Positions 18,317-28,682 of a stretch of DNA of 33,727 nucleotides are shown here, piece after piece. The DNA comes from Verrucomicrobiales bacterium (GTDB lineage: Bacteria; Verrucomicrobiota; Verrucomicrobiia; Verrucomicrobiales; V1-33): NCBI GenBank assembly GCA_947462995.1, contig CANHUG010000007.1, forward strand, positions 1-33,727, in the 5' to 3' direction. Made by a program: the position numbers and the translations under genes. How positions within the stretch are numbered: the stretch's first letter is position 1; each line of letters starts with the position of its first letter. Under the pieces are notes generated by a model. That model ran no database searches, was not told the origin of the DNA, and worked only from the letters and a program-made list of their open reading frames with translations.

Positions 18317-21300
18317 CCCAGCCTCCTTCGCCAGCTGCTCCGCCAGATCCCAAACTGCTCCGCCGCCTGCGCCAGTTCCTGCGACGCCGCCGCCGATTCC
18401 TGCACCGCCGCCGCCGCCTCATCCTTGCCCTGCGCCACCGTTTCCGGAGTCGCCGGAGCCGGCGGTGGCGTGCCCGCAGCCTGTGCCGCCTGCGCAGCCT
18501 TCGCCGCCGCTTCTGCCGCCGCCTGTGCCACCTCTGCCGCCTTCGCATCCGCCGCCAGATTCTCCGCCAGTTTCCCTAGCGACTCCGCCGTCTCCTTCAA
18601 TCCCTCCTGCGCCGCCGCATTCTCCTGCCCAGCCGCCTTCGCCTCGTCAGTCCCGCTCGGCGGCGGCTGCTGGCCCTGCTGCTGCCCTTGCGGCTGCGAT
18701 GCCTGTTGCGCCGCTTCCTGACCCTGCTTCGACGACTCCTGCGCCAGTTGCGCCGCCTGCCGGCTGTCCTCCCGCGCCGCCGCTGCATCCTGCGCCGCCT
18801 CCGCCGCCATCTGCCGGTCCGCAGCATCACGTCCTAGCTGCTCCGCATTCGCCTGCTGAAACTGATTCACCTGATCCTGAATCTGTTGCGCCGCCTGCTC
18901 GGCCGCCTGCTCCGCCTGCGCCAGTGCCTGCTGCTCCTGCGGCGTATCCGCCTGCGCCGCCTGCTGCGCCAGCGCTTCCTGCGCCTTCACCGCCTCCTGC
19001 ACCTTTGCCACCAATTCCTTCGCCTGCGCCGCCGCCTGCTGCGCCTGCTGTGCATTCCCCGCAGGCGGTGCCGCCGGCGGCTGCTGGTTCTGCTGCGACG
19101 CCTGCTGCGCCTGCTCCGCCGTCTCCCGCGCATCCTGCATCGCATCCTGAAGATTCTGCACACCTTGCGCCGCCATCTGATTCTCAGCCGCGTCCTGCGC
19201 CAACTCTCCAGCATTCCGCTGCGCAAATTCCTTCGCCTTCGCTTCCAGCTTCTGCCCGGCCTCCGTCAGCTTCTGCTCAGCCTGCGCAAGTTCCTGCTGC
19301 TTCTGCGGAGTATCAGCCTGCGCCGCTTGCGCCTTCAACGCCTCCTGAACCCCCGAAAGCGCCTTCGCCTCCGCCGCAATCTCCAGCGCTTCCGTCGCCG
19401 CTCGCTCCGCACTCGCCTGCTTCGCCTCCGCCGCCTCGCGGGCCAGCCGCGCCTGCTCGTCCGCCAGCGCCTGCAACTGCGCAATCTGCTGCGCCTGCTG
19501 CTGCTCCTGCGCATTCTGCTGATGCTCCTGATCCAATTGCTGAATCGCCTTCTCAAGCTGCTGATTCGCCTCCTGCGCCAACTCCGCCCGCTCCTTCTGG
19601 GCATCCCGCAGCGGAATCTCCTGCGCATTCTCCGCCGCAGGATCCACCAACTCCTTCGCAATCCGCTCCAGATCCGGAGCCTGCCGCGCATACGCCGTCT
19701 CCTTCATCCGCTCCGCCAGCTGATTCAAAAGCTCCGACGCCTTCTCCGCATGCGCCTCGGACGACTCAATCTCCTTCAACACCTGCGGCTGAATCTGCGG
19801 GTCGTTCCTCAACTGGTCAGGCTTGTTAGCCATCTCCTGCCTCGCCGCCGTCAGTTCCTTCTTCACTTCTTCCATCTCCTTCCGAATCTCCTCCGCCTGC
19901 GCCGCCACCGTCTGCTCCATCAGCGACTTCGCATCCCGCCGGATCCGGATCTTCAACTCCCGGCTCCGCCCAGTCTGCGGTCCCTTGCGCTCAACAGGCA
20001 ACCCGTCCGCCGCAATCAGCGCCACCACCACCTCATTCACACCCTCAAGATCATGCGCCGCCAGATCCACCACCGCCGCCCCACCCCACTCCGCCACTTC
20101 CGGCGAAATCCGCGTCGGCAATGGCGTCACCACCACTTTCTTCTCCGGCTTCCCCTGCGGCAATAGCTGCAAGGTCACCGACGCCACCCCGAAATCCTCA
20201 CGCACCGTGTACTCCAGCGGCAGCTTCTCCGTCGGCCGCAACTCAAACTCGCTCTCCAGCGGCGAATCAATCGTCACCGTCGGAGCCCGGTCCATCTCCG
20301 CACGGATCACCGCATCATCCCTCACACTCTTGATCCCATGGCCGTCCGCAAACTCGAAAAACCAGTTCGTATCCATCCCCGGAGCCAGCTCCACTTCCCA
20401 ATACGCCACGCTCGTCCCATCCACCTCCGCCAGCGCCACTTCCCCACTAGCCTTCCCGTCAACCATCGCCGACGCACTCACCACCGCACGGTTCAAAACC
20501 GCCTTCACCTTCACCTTCGTCCCCGCAGGCCCTATCAAATCCGCTCCCGCATTCTCCTTCATCTCCGCCGCACGACCCGTATAAGCCGGATACTCCCACG
20601 CCAGCGTGTAACTCTCCACCGACGGACGCGGCAGCACCGTCAGCTCAAACGGCAGACTCTGTGCCCGCCCAGCCGCCGCCACCGCCACAAACCCCGTCTC
20701 CACCGCCGGAATCCTCAACGCAAACCCGCTCTCGTCCGCCTCCACCTTCACCGCCGCATCCGGTAGCATCGTTTCCTCCACGACCTTCCCATCCGGCAAA
20801 GTCATCCGCAACGCCACCCGATCAGGCTTGCCCTTCACCGCCACCTCAATCCCCACAGGATCCCCCGTCGCCACCGTCTGCGCCCCATTCACCACCCGAA
20901 TCTGCCCGGACCACGCATCACCAATATCCGCCAACGGCGCAAACACTCGCGCCACCAATCTCGGCACGGTCCGCGGCCAGAACGCAAACAAACCAGCCAG
21001 CACCACCAACCCAGCCACCGCCGCCATCGCCGGCCCACGCGCCCGCCGCCCGCTCAACTCCTGCCGCGCACTGATCTTGCCCACATCACCAACCGCATCA
21101 CTCACCACCGCATCCAGCAACTCCCGCGACGATCCCTCCCCGGACTTCCCGGAAAGCTCCACCGCCGTCGATATCCGTTCCTGCATCTCCGGATGCTGCA
21201 ACTCAAGCCAACGCGCCACCGACGTCAGCGTCAGCCGACGACTCAATGGCCTCACCAGAAAACGCCAGCACGCCATCAATGTCACCACCAGCGCCGCCAC

Positions 21301-21513
21301 CGACAGCGCCAGCCTCACCAGCTTGTGCTGCACCCCGAACCCGAAATCCAAACCCATCACCGCCAGCACCGCAAACAAACCCACCGCCACCGTCGCCAGC
21401 GTCCCCTTCAACAACTGAATCCAGCGCGCTCGCCAGATCACCGATCTCAGCCTCGACACAATCGGCGCAGGCAGGCGGCGGACGTCAGAATCAGTATGCG
21501 GTGTTGCAGCCAT
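18313..21513 (-). CDS. Giant membrane-anchored DUF4175-like protein: 2 TM helices, beta-sandwich region, long Gln/Ala-rich coiled coil
   Basis: TM segments GTLATVAVGLFAVLAVMGL and LALSVAALVVTLMACWRFLV; WEYPAYTGRAAEM; then several hundred residues of Q/A/E coiled coil. The last residues (IWRSSWRRRLG*) are out of character, consistent with a frameshift. Confidence 0.8.
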   Translation of the reverse strand: MAATPHTDSDVRRLPAPIVSRLRSVIWRARWIQLLKGTLATVAVGLFAVLAVMGLDFGFGVQHKLVRLALSVAALVVTLMACWRFLVRPLSRRLTLTSVARWLELQHPEMQERISTAVELSGKSGEGSSRELLDAVVSDAVGDVGKISARQELSGRRARGPAMAAVAGLVVLAGLFAFWPRTVPRLVARVFAPLADIGDAWSGQIRVVNGAQTVATGDPVGIEVAVKGKPDRVALRMTLPDGKVVEETMLPDAAVKVEADESGFALRIPAVETGFVAVAAAGRAQSLPFELTVLPRPSVESYTLAWEYPAYTGRAAEMKENAGADLIGPAGTKVKVKAVLNRAVVSASAMVDGKASGEVALAEVDGTSVAYWEVELAPGMDTNWFFEFADGHGIKSVRDDAVIRAEMDRAPTVTIDSPLESEFELRPTEKLPLEYTVREDFGVASVTLQLLPQGKPEKKVVVTPLPTRISPEVAEWGGAAVVDLAAHDLEGVNEVVVALIAADGLPVERKGPQTGRSRELKIRIRRDAKSLMEQTVAAQAEEIRKEMEEVKKELTAARQEMANKPDQLRNDPQIQPQVLKEIESSEAHAEKASELLNQLAERMKETAYARQAPDLERIAKELVDPAAENAQEIPLRDAQKERAELAQEANQQLEKAIQQLDQEHQQNAQEQQQAQQIAQLQALADEQARLAREAAEAKQASAERAATEALEIAAEAKALSGVQEALKAQAAQADTPQKQQELAQAEQKLTEAGQKLEAKAKEFAQRNAGELAQDAAENQMAAQGVQNLQDAMQDARETAEQAQQASQQNQQPPAAPPAGNAQQAQQAAAQAKELVAKVQEAVKAQEALAQQAAQADTPQEQQALAQAEQAAEQAAQQIQDQVNQFQQANAEQLGRDAADRQMAAEAAQDAAAAREDSRQAAQLAQESSKQGQEAAQQASQPQGQQQGQQPPPSGTDEAKAAGQENAAAQEGLKETAESLGKLAENLAADAKAAEVAQAAAEAAAKAAQAAQAAGTPPPAPATPETVAQGKDEAAAAVQESAAASQELAQAAEQFGIWRSSWRRRLG

Positions 21514-21595
21514 GGCAGTCAGTCCCGGAGGACGGTTGAATCATCAGAATTGGGAAGCATCGCCCCCCGGTTAAACGTTAACCCAGAAAAGCTCA

Positions 21596-24500
21596 TCACA
21601 CCAGCCCCCCCTTCCGCCGCAGCACCCACTCCGCCGTCCCCGCACCAACCGCCACCAGCAGCAGCAGCCAGTTGTCCCACAAGGTCGTCTCCCGACGCTT
21701 GATCACCACTTTCGTCGGCTCCCCGAACAACCGGATCAGTTCATCAGCCGAACCCGGAGCAACCACCGCCCCGCCACTCAGCGACGCCACCTTCGCCGCC
21801 AACTCCCGATCCACACTGATCTCGCCAAGCTCCACAGGATTGCCCTCCGCCGTCACCGTCAGCTTCTGATCCACTCGCTCCACACTCTCCTTCGCCAGCA
21901 ACTCAGCCACTTTGTCCCCCGCCAGCTCAATCCGGTACACTCCCGGATCCGCCAGCGACTCAACTTCAGTCTCATACATCCCATGCGAATCCGCACGGTA
22001 CGTCAGCGGCTTCACCATGATCCGCTCGTCCCCTTTGTAAATCACCGCCTTCACATCCGCATCCGCCACCGGCCGGAAGGTCTCATCCACCAGCCGCGCC
22101 ATGATCTTCACAGGCTGCCCAGGCTCCACACTCAGCCGATCCGTCCCCAGTCTCACAAAATTCGTCCCCGCTGCCAGATTCTGACCCGCACCCCACCGCA
22201 TCAACTGTCCCCAGAACCGGTGGTGATACGTGTCCCCAACCCCATACCGGAATCGCCACGTCTGATCGAAATTCAGCATCACCACTTTCCCTAACCCAGT
22301 CTGCGCCGTCACCACCAGCGCCTGCTGCTGCTCAGTCTGACGCTGCCTCAACAACGCACTCGCCAGATCGCCCGCCGGCACCGCATCCGCTCGCCCAGGC
22401 ACTTCCACCCCGGACGCGTCCAGCACCACAGGCTTCGCCCACGCCAGCACCGACGCCCCGGGCTTCACCGCCCGAATCGGATGCCGCCAGCTCAACGGCG
22501 GGATCTCATCCCAAATCCGCGCATTGTCGACTCCACTCAAGGACTGCAGGAAAATCGTGCTGCTCCGCCCGTCCGCAGTCAGCGCCAATCGATACGATGG
22601 CTCCGGCCCGAGATACACCGGAGCCGTCCCCGCGTCGTACTCCACCGGAATCAGCGCCCGCGCCGCCTCATTCGTAAACGCATGCGGCATGTGCGACGGG
22701 CCCGCCACCAGCACCAGCATCGCCCCGCGCCGGTCCACACACTCCCGGATGATGTTCCATGTCTCCTCGCCTAACGTCCCCGGCGGCAGGTCACCCAGAA
22801 TGATCACATCAAACTTCCGCCAATCCTCCGGCTTCTCCGGCAGACGCGTCGCCTCCGAATCCCCGAACTTCCGCGCCGCACTCGCCGGAATCGCCGGCAG
22901 CGGCTCCGCTCCCGCTAGCGTATCCGGATGAATCAGCACATGCTGCAGGTGCACACTCTTGTCCCGGCTGTCGAACAGGTTCCTCAGATAACGGAACTCC
23001 CACCGCGGCACGTCGTCGATCAGCAGCACGTTCGTCCGGTCGTCACTCACCGCCACATCGAAATCCCACTGGTTGTTGTTCGGAAATAACTCGCCCTCGA
23101 TCGGCTCGATCCGCAGCGAATACCCGAAAATCCCCTTCTCCGGCGGCTGATCCGCCAGCCGCAGCGTCGTCCGGAAATCATCCTCCGGCACCGGCACCGT
23201 CTGCTCCGATACCATCTTCCCTTCCTTCAGCAGCGTCACCTTCAACTCTTTCCCACGCAACCCGTCCGCCTTCAGATCCGCACGAATCCTCACACGGTCA
23301 CCCAGAAACACACTCTGCGGACTCGTCAGCGCAATCACCGCCGCATCCTTCGTCCCGCGCGAACTCCCCGTCACAATCGCACTCACCGGGGATCCCTGGA
23401 GCCCCAGCCCACGCGCCGCATCGTCCGGCGGCAGCAACCCGTTGTGCCGGAAATCAGAAACCACCACCACCGACGCCAGATTCTCCGGCGGCCACGTCTC
23501 GCGAATCTTCTCGAGCGCTCCCGTCAGGTCGCTCCGACGCCGCAACGCCGTATCCTCCGTGAACGACTCCGGTGCCATCGACTCCACCTCCGCCGCCTTG
23601 CTCCCGAACCGCATCAGCTGCAGGGTGTACTTCTCCTTCACCTGATCAAGAAACGACGCCTTCCCGTTCCCCGGCCGCGTTAGCGCCAACCGCGCCATCT
23701 CCGCCCGAGTCCGACCCGTCGCCTCATCAATCTTCTCCCGCGCCTCAGCCGGCAACCCCTGGTAAAATGTCTCGTCCACCGCCAGCGCCAACGGCGTCGC
23801 TCCCGCCAACCCTTCCTCCATCGCCGTCGCCGCATCGCTGAACCCGCGACGCAACTGCCGCGAATTCCGCCCGTTCAATCCCGCACGCACCTGATTCAAT
23901 CCCTCAAGCGTGTCATTGCCCAACCGCCGCCGCAGCATGTCCTGCACCCGTCTCAAATCATCACTCAACCCGCCGCCCGCAGCGTCAATCGCCCCGCGCG
24001 CCGTCGCCGCCCACTTCCGCGCCTCCTCCTCCAGCTGCCTCAATCCCTCCGCATCCTTCTCCAATCGCTCCTTCTCCTCTTCACGCCCTGACAACTCAAT
24101 CACCCGCAGCGCCTCCGCCGCCGCATCCAGTCGCCGCTGCACTCCCCGTCCCTCCGCCAGCACTCCCGCCAGCGCAGGCCGACCCTTCATCACATCCATC
24201 CCCTCAAACACCGCCAGCGCCAGCTTCTCGTCCACCGGCATCCCCCGATCCGCTATCTGCATCGACGCAGAATCATCCACCAGCACCACCACGTTCCGGT
24301 CCTCCCGCCGCTCCTCATCCCGCGCAAACACTGGCTGCACCAGAATCGTCAGCACCGCCGCCGTCATCAGCAGCCTCAACCCCAGCAGCCAACGCCCCAC
24401 CCCCGGCCGCACGATCCGCTTCTCCAGTTGATACAACCCGATGATGATCTCAATCGCCGCCGCCCCCACCAGCGCATTCACCCACAACGGCCACGACGAC

Positions 24501-24730
24501 TCCAGCACCAGATGCCGCGCAATCGCCTGCCAGACCGACCAGATCGCCACCGTCCCCGCCGCCGTCCTCACCAACCCGCCAACCGCTCGCACCCATCCCC
24601 CACCCGGCAGCCGCCGCGAGGCCCAGTGAAGAATCACCCACAACGTCAGCAACCCGGCCGCCAGCAGCCATAAGGTCGCCGCAGGGATCCCCGTATCCAG
24701 TAAGTCAGTGCGCAGTGGTTTAGTCGGCAT
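21596..24730 (-). CDS. Large membrane protein with vWA domain (BatB/glutamine-amidotransferase-like class)
   Basis: N-terminal TM helices; NVVVLVDDSASMQIAD (MIDAS DxSxS); ASVVVVSDFRHNGLLP; NVLLIDDVPRWEFRYLRNLF; C-terminal TM WLLLLVAVGAGTAEWVLRRK. Confidence 0.85.
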   Translation of the reverse strand: MPTKPLRTDLLDTGIPAATLWLLAAGLLTLWVILHWASRRLPGGGWVRAVGGLVRTAAGTVAIWSVWQAIARHLVLESSWPLWVNALVGAAAIEIIIGLYQLEKRIVRPGVGRWLLGLRLLMTAAVLTILVQPVFARDEERREDRNVVVLVDDSASMQIADRGMPVDEKLALAVFEGMDVMKGRPALAGVLAEGRGVQRRLDAAAEALRVIELSGREEEKERLEKDAEGLRQLEEEARKWAATARGAIDAAGGGLSDDLRRVQDMLRRRLGNDTLEGLNQVRAGLNGRNSRQLRRGFSDAATAMEEGLAGATPLALAVDETFYQGLPAEAREKIDEATGRTRAEMARLALTRPGNGKASFLDQVKEKYTLQLMRFGSKAAEVESMAPESFTEDTALRRRSDLTGALEKIRETWPPENLASVVVVSDFRHNGLLPPDDAARGLGLQGSPVSAIVTGSSRGTKDAAVIALTSPQSVFLGDRVRIRADLKADGLRGKELKVTLLKEGKMVSEQTVPVPEDDFRTTLRLADQPPEKGIFGYSLRIEPIEGELFPNNNQWDFDVAVSDDRTNVLLIDDVPRWEFRYLRNLFDSRDKSVHLQHVLIHPDTLAGAEPLPAIPASAARKFGDSEATRLPEKPEDWRKFDVIILGDLPPGTLGEETWNIIRECVDRRGAMLVLVAGPSHMPHAFTNEAARALIPVEYDAGTAPVYLGPEPSYRLALTADGRSSTIFLQSLSGVDNARIWDEIPPLSWRHPIRAVKPGASVLAWAKPVVLDASGVEVPGRADAVPAGDLASALLRQRQTEQQQALVVTAQTGLGKVVMLNFDQTWRFRYGVGDTYHHRFWGQLMRWGAGQNLAAGTNFVRLGTDRLSVEPGQPVKIMARLVDETFRPVADADVKAVIYKGDERIMVKPLTYRADSHGMYETEVESLADPGVYRIELAGDKVAELLAKESVERVDQKLTVTAEGNPVELGEISVDRELAAKVASLSGGAVVAPGSADELIRLFGEPTKVVIKRRETTLWDNWLLLLVAVGAGTAEWVLRRKGGLV

Positions 24731-24759
24731 TCAGTACATCAGTGAAAATCATCGCCCGC

Positions 24760-27663
24760 TCACGAAACCCCACCCCCCTGCCGGACCCGGTCCAGCGCCG
24801 CCCGAAACTGCCGCGAGGGCTCGAACTTGTTCTCGAAATCAACCGCTAGATCCTCCCCGCTCCGCCGCCCCACCGCAATCCACCGCGTCAGCGCCGTCTC
24901 GCACAGCAGCAGAAACAACGCGCCCACCGCCAGATACTTCCACAGTTCCTCACCAAACTCCCGGCCCGACAGCACGTTGATGATGTCCTTCACCCCCGGC
25001 GGCTCCAGCAGCTCAATCCGGTTCCTCACAAAATCCAAGTCCTTCGGCCCCAGTACACTCAACCGGCTCTCCGCCGCATCATCCGCCACACTGAACGGAA
25101 TCGTCCCATCCTTCCCCAGCAGCGCCCCGTATTCCTTCGCACTCTCCTTCGGCACCTCAATCCGATAAAGCCCCGGCACAATATCCTCCCCTAACCGCGC
25201 CACCAGCCCGCCCCGCGTGAACACCAGTTCCGCACGCCGCGGCCGCTCATCAGGCCCAGCCACCGGCAGCGATCCCACCACCGTCTCCGGCACCGTCCCA
25301 CCAGGCGGAAACGGCGTCAGGCAATCCGACGAAATAATCTCCCGCTGCTGGCTCTGACTCCGCCAGTACACCTGCATCGCCGCCCCGCCACTCCCATCCA
25401 CCAGATCAATCTGAATCGGATAGTAACGCCCGGCCTGCAGCGTCATCCGTCCCTCGCCCCCGCGCTCGATCACTTTCCGCCCGCCAATCGTCACCGCAAG
25501 GCTGTCATCCCCCCACCCGTCAAAAACATATTCCTCCGAGTACCGCGGCACAATCGCCCCAGTCCACCGCGCCGCGAAATCCGCCGGGACGCCCGCTCCA
25601 GGACTGCCCCCACCCCACTGAAAATCCAGCTTCGGATCAATCCTCACCAGCGCCGGCTGCCCCGTCGCCACTCCCTTGAAATACTCTCCCTTCAACCCGC
25701 CTTCACTCGCTCCCCTCGACAACGGCAGATTCAACTGCGCCGCCGGCTCCCGGTTCAACGGCTGCCCCTCAGGATTCGCTAGGTAATACACCAGCTGGTG
25801 CACCAGCGCCACAAACGCCTGCCGCGACGGCAGATTCCCAGCCGCCGTATCAAAATTGCACGACGCCATCAGCACACTCCCGAACCCGGACTTCACCGAC
25901 GCTATGAACGCATCCCCATTCGCCGTCCGCCCGCCCGTCGACGCCCCGCTCGTCGCATCCGCTTCCATCTTCCAGTAACGCTGCAGCAGTGTCGTTCCAA
26001 GGTCGCTCTGCTTCGTGTCCGCCACCAATCGCAGCGCCGGATGCGTGAACGTGCTCATCGCCAGACTCACCCCATCCTTCGGCAATGCCTCGCTGATCAG
26101 CCGCGCCGGCAGAAACCGCCCGCCATCCGCCGTCCGCCACTGATTGTAAAACGCCGCGTCCGCTCCCGTCCCCGGCAGCACCATCAATCCACCACCGCCC
26201 TGCACCCAGCCCGTCAACCGCCGCGCCGCCGACTCCGGCAGCTTCTCCACCCCAGCCAGGATAATCACCCGCCACGCCGCAAACGACCCTAACCCCACCG
26301 CACGACTCAATGGCATCACCTCCGGTGCCATCGCCACCGCATCCTTCCCTCCTTCCTTTGGAGCCGAAAGCACCGACGGTGCCAGCGCCAGCGCCGTAAA
26401 CGCTCCCGCCCGATCCAGAAACCGCTCCGCAGGATTCCCGTCAATGATCAGCACCGGCAACCGCTCGATCACATTGCAAACACTCACCGTCTCATCATCC
26501 AGCGCCAGTTCGTCGCGACCCAGCACCACCGCCTTCACCGGAAAACTCCCCGATTCCTTGAATTGATGCAGAAACCGCACGGTCTCCTTCGCCCCGGGCT
26601 GCAGTTGCCCAGTCCCCGGATCCTTCAGCACCGTCTCCCCAATGTGCAGCTCAACCCCTCCCGGCGTCACCGCCTCCGTCCCCGTATTCTCCACCGTCAC
26701 ATCAATCGAAACCGGCCGGTCCGTCCCGATCACCTCACGACTGTAAGCAATCCCCGCCGCCGTCACATTCCGGAACGAGGTCGGCAACGCATACTTCCTC
26801 AGCATCACCTTCGGCTTCGATGGCAATGTCTCCATCCCCGCCAGCAACGCCTCCCACCGCGCCCGGTTGTCCAGCTCCCATCCCATGTTCTGACCATCCG
26901 TCAGCACAATGATCTCTTTGTTAGGGTTCGACCCGCGGGACACCGCCACCGCCGCCGCCGCCAGCGCATCAAACGCCGCCATCCGCCCGCGCACCGGCTT
27001 CATCCCGTTCAGCGCTTCCATCAGCTCGGTCTTGTTCACCACCGGCTCCGACACCCGCGCCATCGGCACCGGCCCGCCCAGAATCAGGCTGAACGCATTC
27101 CCTCCCCCGGCCTTCTCAATAATCTCCCGCGCCTCCAGCAGCGCCAGATCGAAATTCGTTCCCGCCGCCCCAGCCCGCAGCTGCATCGACGTCGACCCGT
27201 CAATCACAATCGCCACATCCTTCCTCCCAGTCGTCCCGAACCGCTTCAGATTCCACTGCTTCTCATACATCACCGCCAGCACCGTCAGCCCCAGCAGCGC
27301 CAGGCCCCCTAGCAACAAAATCCAGAACCACTTCCGCCGCCCGCGCAGCACAATCGCCGTCGTGATCGCCACCAGCGACAACAGAAAACCCGGCAGCACC
27401 ACCACCCACGGAATCGCCGAACCCGGCGGCACAAACGGACGCGCCACCGCCAATGCCAGCAACCCCATCAGCAGACACCGCGCCCCCATCAGCAACGCCT
27501 CCTCAAGCTCAATCCGGCTCTTCCGCGACTCCACAGAATCGATCAGAAACTGCATCGCCCCCCAATCCATCACCTTCGCCGCCTTCCGCGAAAACAGGTG
27601 AATCGCAATCGGTATGAGCACCGCCCCAAGCCCGGCCAGTAACGCTGTATTGATGAAGGACAC
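24760..27663 (-). CDS. BatA / vWA domain membrane protein with embedded PA14 domain
   Basis: N-terminal BatA motif (MSFINTALLAGLGAVLIPIAIHLFSRKAAKVMDWGAMQFL); VAIVIDGSTSMQ (MIDAS); PA14-like GLKGEYFKG...FAARWTGAIVPRYSEEYVFDGWGDDSLAVTIGGRKVI...MQVYWRS; C-terminal TM. Confidence 0.88.
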   Translation of the reverse strand: MSFINTALLAGLGAVLIPIAIHLFSRKAAKVMDWGAMQFLIDSVESRKSRIELEEALLMGARCLLMGLLALAVARPFVPPGSAIPWVVVLPGFLLSLVAITTAIVLRGRRKWFWILLLGGLALLGLTVLAVMYEKQWNLKRFGTTGRKDVAIVIDGSTSMQLRAGAAGTNFDLALLEAREIIEKAGGGNAFSLILGGPVPMARVSEPVVNKTELMEALNGMKPVRGRMAAFDALAAAAVAVSRGSNPNKEIIVLTDGQNMGWELDNRARWEALLAGMETLPSKPKVMLRKYALPTSFRNVTAAGIAYSREVIGTDRPVSIDVTVENTGTEAVTPGGVELHIGETVLKDPGTGQLQPGAKETVRFLHQFKESGSFPVKAVVLGRDELALDDETVSVCNVIERLPVLIIDGNPAERFLDRAGAFTALALAPSVLSAPKEGGKDAVAMAPEVMPLSRAVGLGSFAAWRVIILAGVEKLPESAARRLTGWVQGGGGLMVLPGTGADAAFYNQWRTADGGRFLPARLISEALPKDGVSLAMSTFTHPALRLVADTKQSDLGTTLLQRYWKMEADATSGASTGGRTANGDAFIASVKSGFGSVLMASCNFDTAAGNLPSRQAFVALVHQLVYYLANPEGQPLNREPAAQLNLPLSRGASEGGLKGEYFKGVATGQPALVRIDPKLDFQWGGGSPGAGVPADFAARWTGAIVPRYSEEYVFDGWGDDSLAVTIGGRKVIERGGEGRMTLQAGRYYPIQIDLVDGSGGAAMQVYWRSQSQQREIISSDCLTPFPPGGTVPETVVGSLPVAGPDERPRRAELVFTRGGLVARLGEDIVPGLYRIEVPKESAKEYGALLGKDGTIPFSVADDAAESRLSVLGPKDLDFVRNRIELLEPPGVKDIINVLSGREFGEELWKYLAVGALFLLLCETALTRWIAVGRRSGEDLAVDFENKFEPSRQFRAALDRVRQGGGVS

Positions 27664-27686
27664 GCAGGTTCGTCAGGAAAATTGTT

Positions 27687-28622
27687 TCAGCGACGCGACG
27701 CTCGACGCGCCAGAAAATCAGCCATCGCCCGCGTGTAAGGCGTTCGCGTCGACAACGGCACGTAATCCGCATTCAATCGCCCGCACGCACTCTCCAGCTT
27801 CTGCACGTGCTCCCGCACCCGCTCCAGATATGCCGCCCGGATCGTCCGCGGATCCACCTTCACTTTCCCCACCACGCCCTCCAGATCCTTGAACTCCTGG
27901 CTCGGCCCAAACGGAAACGTCAGCTCCTCCTCCGCCATCACATGAAACAGCACCACTTCATGATTCTGATACCGAAAATGATGCAGCGCCTCCACCAACT
28001 GCGGCGCCGGCTCGAAACAATCCGTCAGGATCAGCACCAGCCCGCGCGACGGAATCCGCTCCGCCACCTCATGCAGGGTCGCCGCCAATCGCGTGTCATT
28101 CCCAGTCTCCGTCCGGTCCAGCTCCCCTAGCACCTGCCTCACCTGGCTCGGCCGGCTCGCCGCCTTGATGTACGACCGGATCCGGTCGTCAAACGTCACC
28201 AGTCCCACCGCATCCTGCTGCTTGATCATCAGATACGACAACCCAGCCGCCAGATACCTCGCATACTCGAACTTCGACACCTGCTTCCCAGCCACCGGCG
28301 CAGACAGCTCCCCGCGGTACTTCATCGACCCGGAACAATCCAGCACCACCGTCGCCCGCAGGTTCGTCTCCTCAATGTACTGCTTGATGTAATACCGGTC
28401 GCTCTTCGCAAACACCCGCCAGTCCAGATCCCGGATGTCATCCCCCGGCGCATACTGCCGGTGCTCCGCAAACACCACACTGAATCCCTTGTTCGGACTC
28501 GTGTGCCGCCCCGACATCGCCCCCTGCTTCTTGGCCCGCGCCATGAACTCAAGCCGCGCAAATGTCGCCGCCGCTTCGTCAGGAAGCAGCCGCATGTAGG
28601 AACTCTCAGGTAACGATGCCAT
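27687..28622 (-). CDS. DUF58 domain-containing protein
   Basis: GRHTSPNKGFSVVFAEHRQYAPGDDIRDLDWRVFAKSDRYYIKQYIEETNLRATVVLDCSGSM is the DUF58 signature. Confidence 0.93.
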   Translation of the reverse strand: MASLPESSYMRLLPDEAAATFARLEFMARAKKQGAMSGRHTSPNKGFSVVFAEHRQYAPGDDIRDLDWRVFAKSDRYYIKQYIEETNLRATVVLDCSGSMKYRGELSAPVAGKQVSKFEYARYLAAGLSYLMIKQQDAVGLVTFDDRIRSYIKAASRPSQVRQVLGELDRTETGNDTRLAATLHEVAERIPSRGLVLILTDCFEPAPQLVEALHHFRYQNHEVVLFHVMAEEELTFPFGPSQEFKDLEGVVGKVKVDPRTIRAAYLERVREHVQKLESACGRLNADYVPLSTRTPYTRAMADFLARRASRR

Positions 28623-28682
28623 GAAATTTCAGTCGGTTCTCTCACCAGCACTTCCCGCTCCACTCCCGCTGCCGCCCACGCG

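Noticed and set aside
18340-18360. Programmed -1 ribosomal frameshift signal
   Set aside because: The context does not fit X XXY YYZ in the zero frame; a single-base indel in the G run is simpler.
18465-19829. 454-aa Pro/Ala-rich plus ORF (and the 426-aa Leu/Arg-rich ORF at 18886-20166)
   Set aside because: Opposite-strand translations of the CTGCGCC-like low-complexity DNA encoding the Gln/Ala coiled coil.
21569-21583. Palindrome GGTTAAACGTTAACC between two operon genes
   Set aside because: Short, single occurrence noticed, no repeat partners or T tract; insufficient to call a regulator site or terminator.
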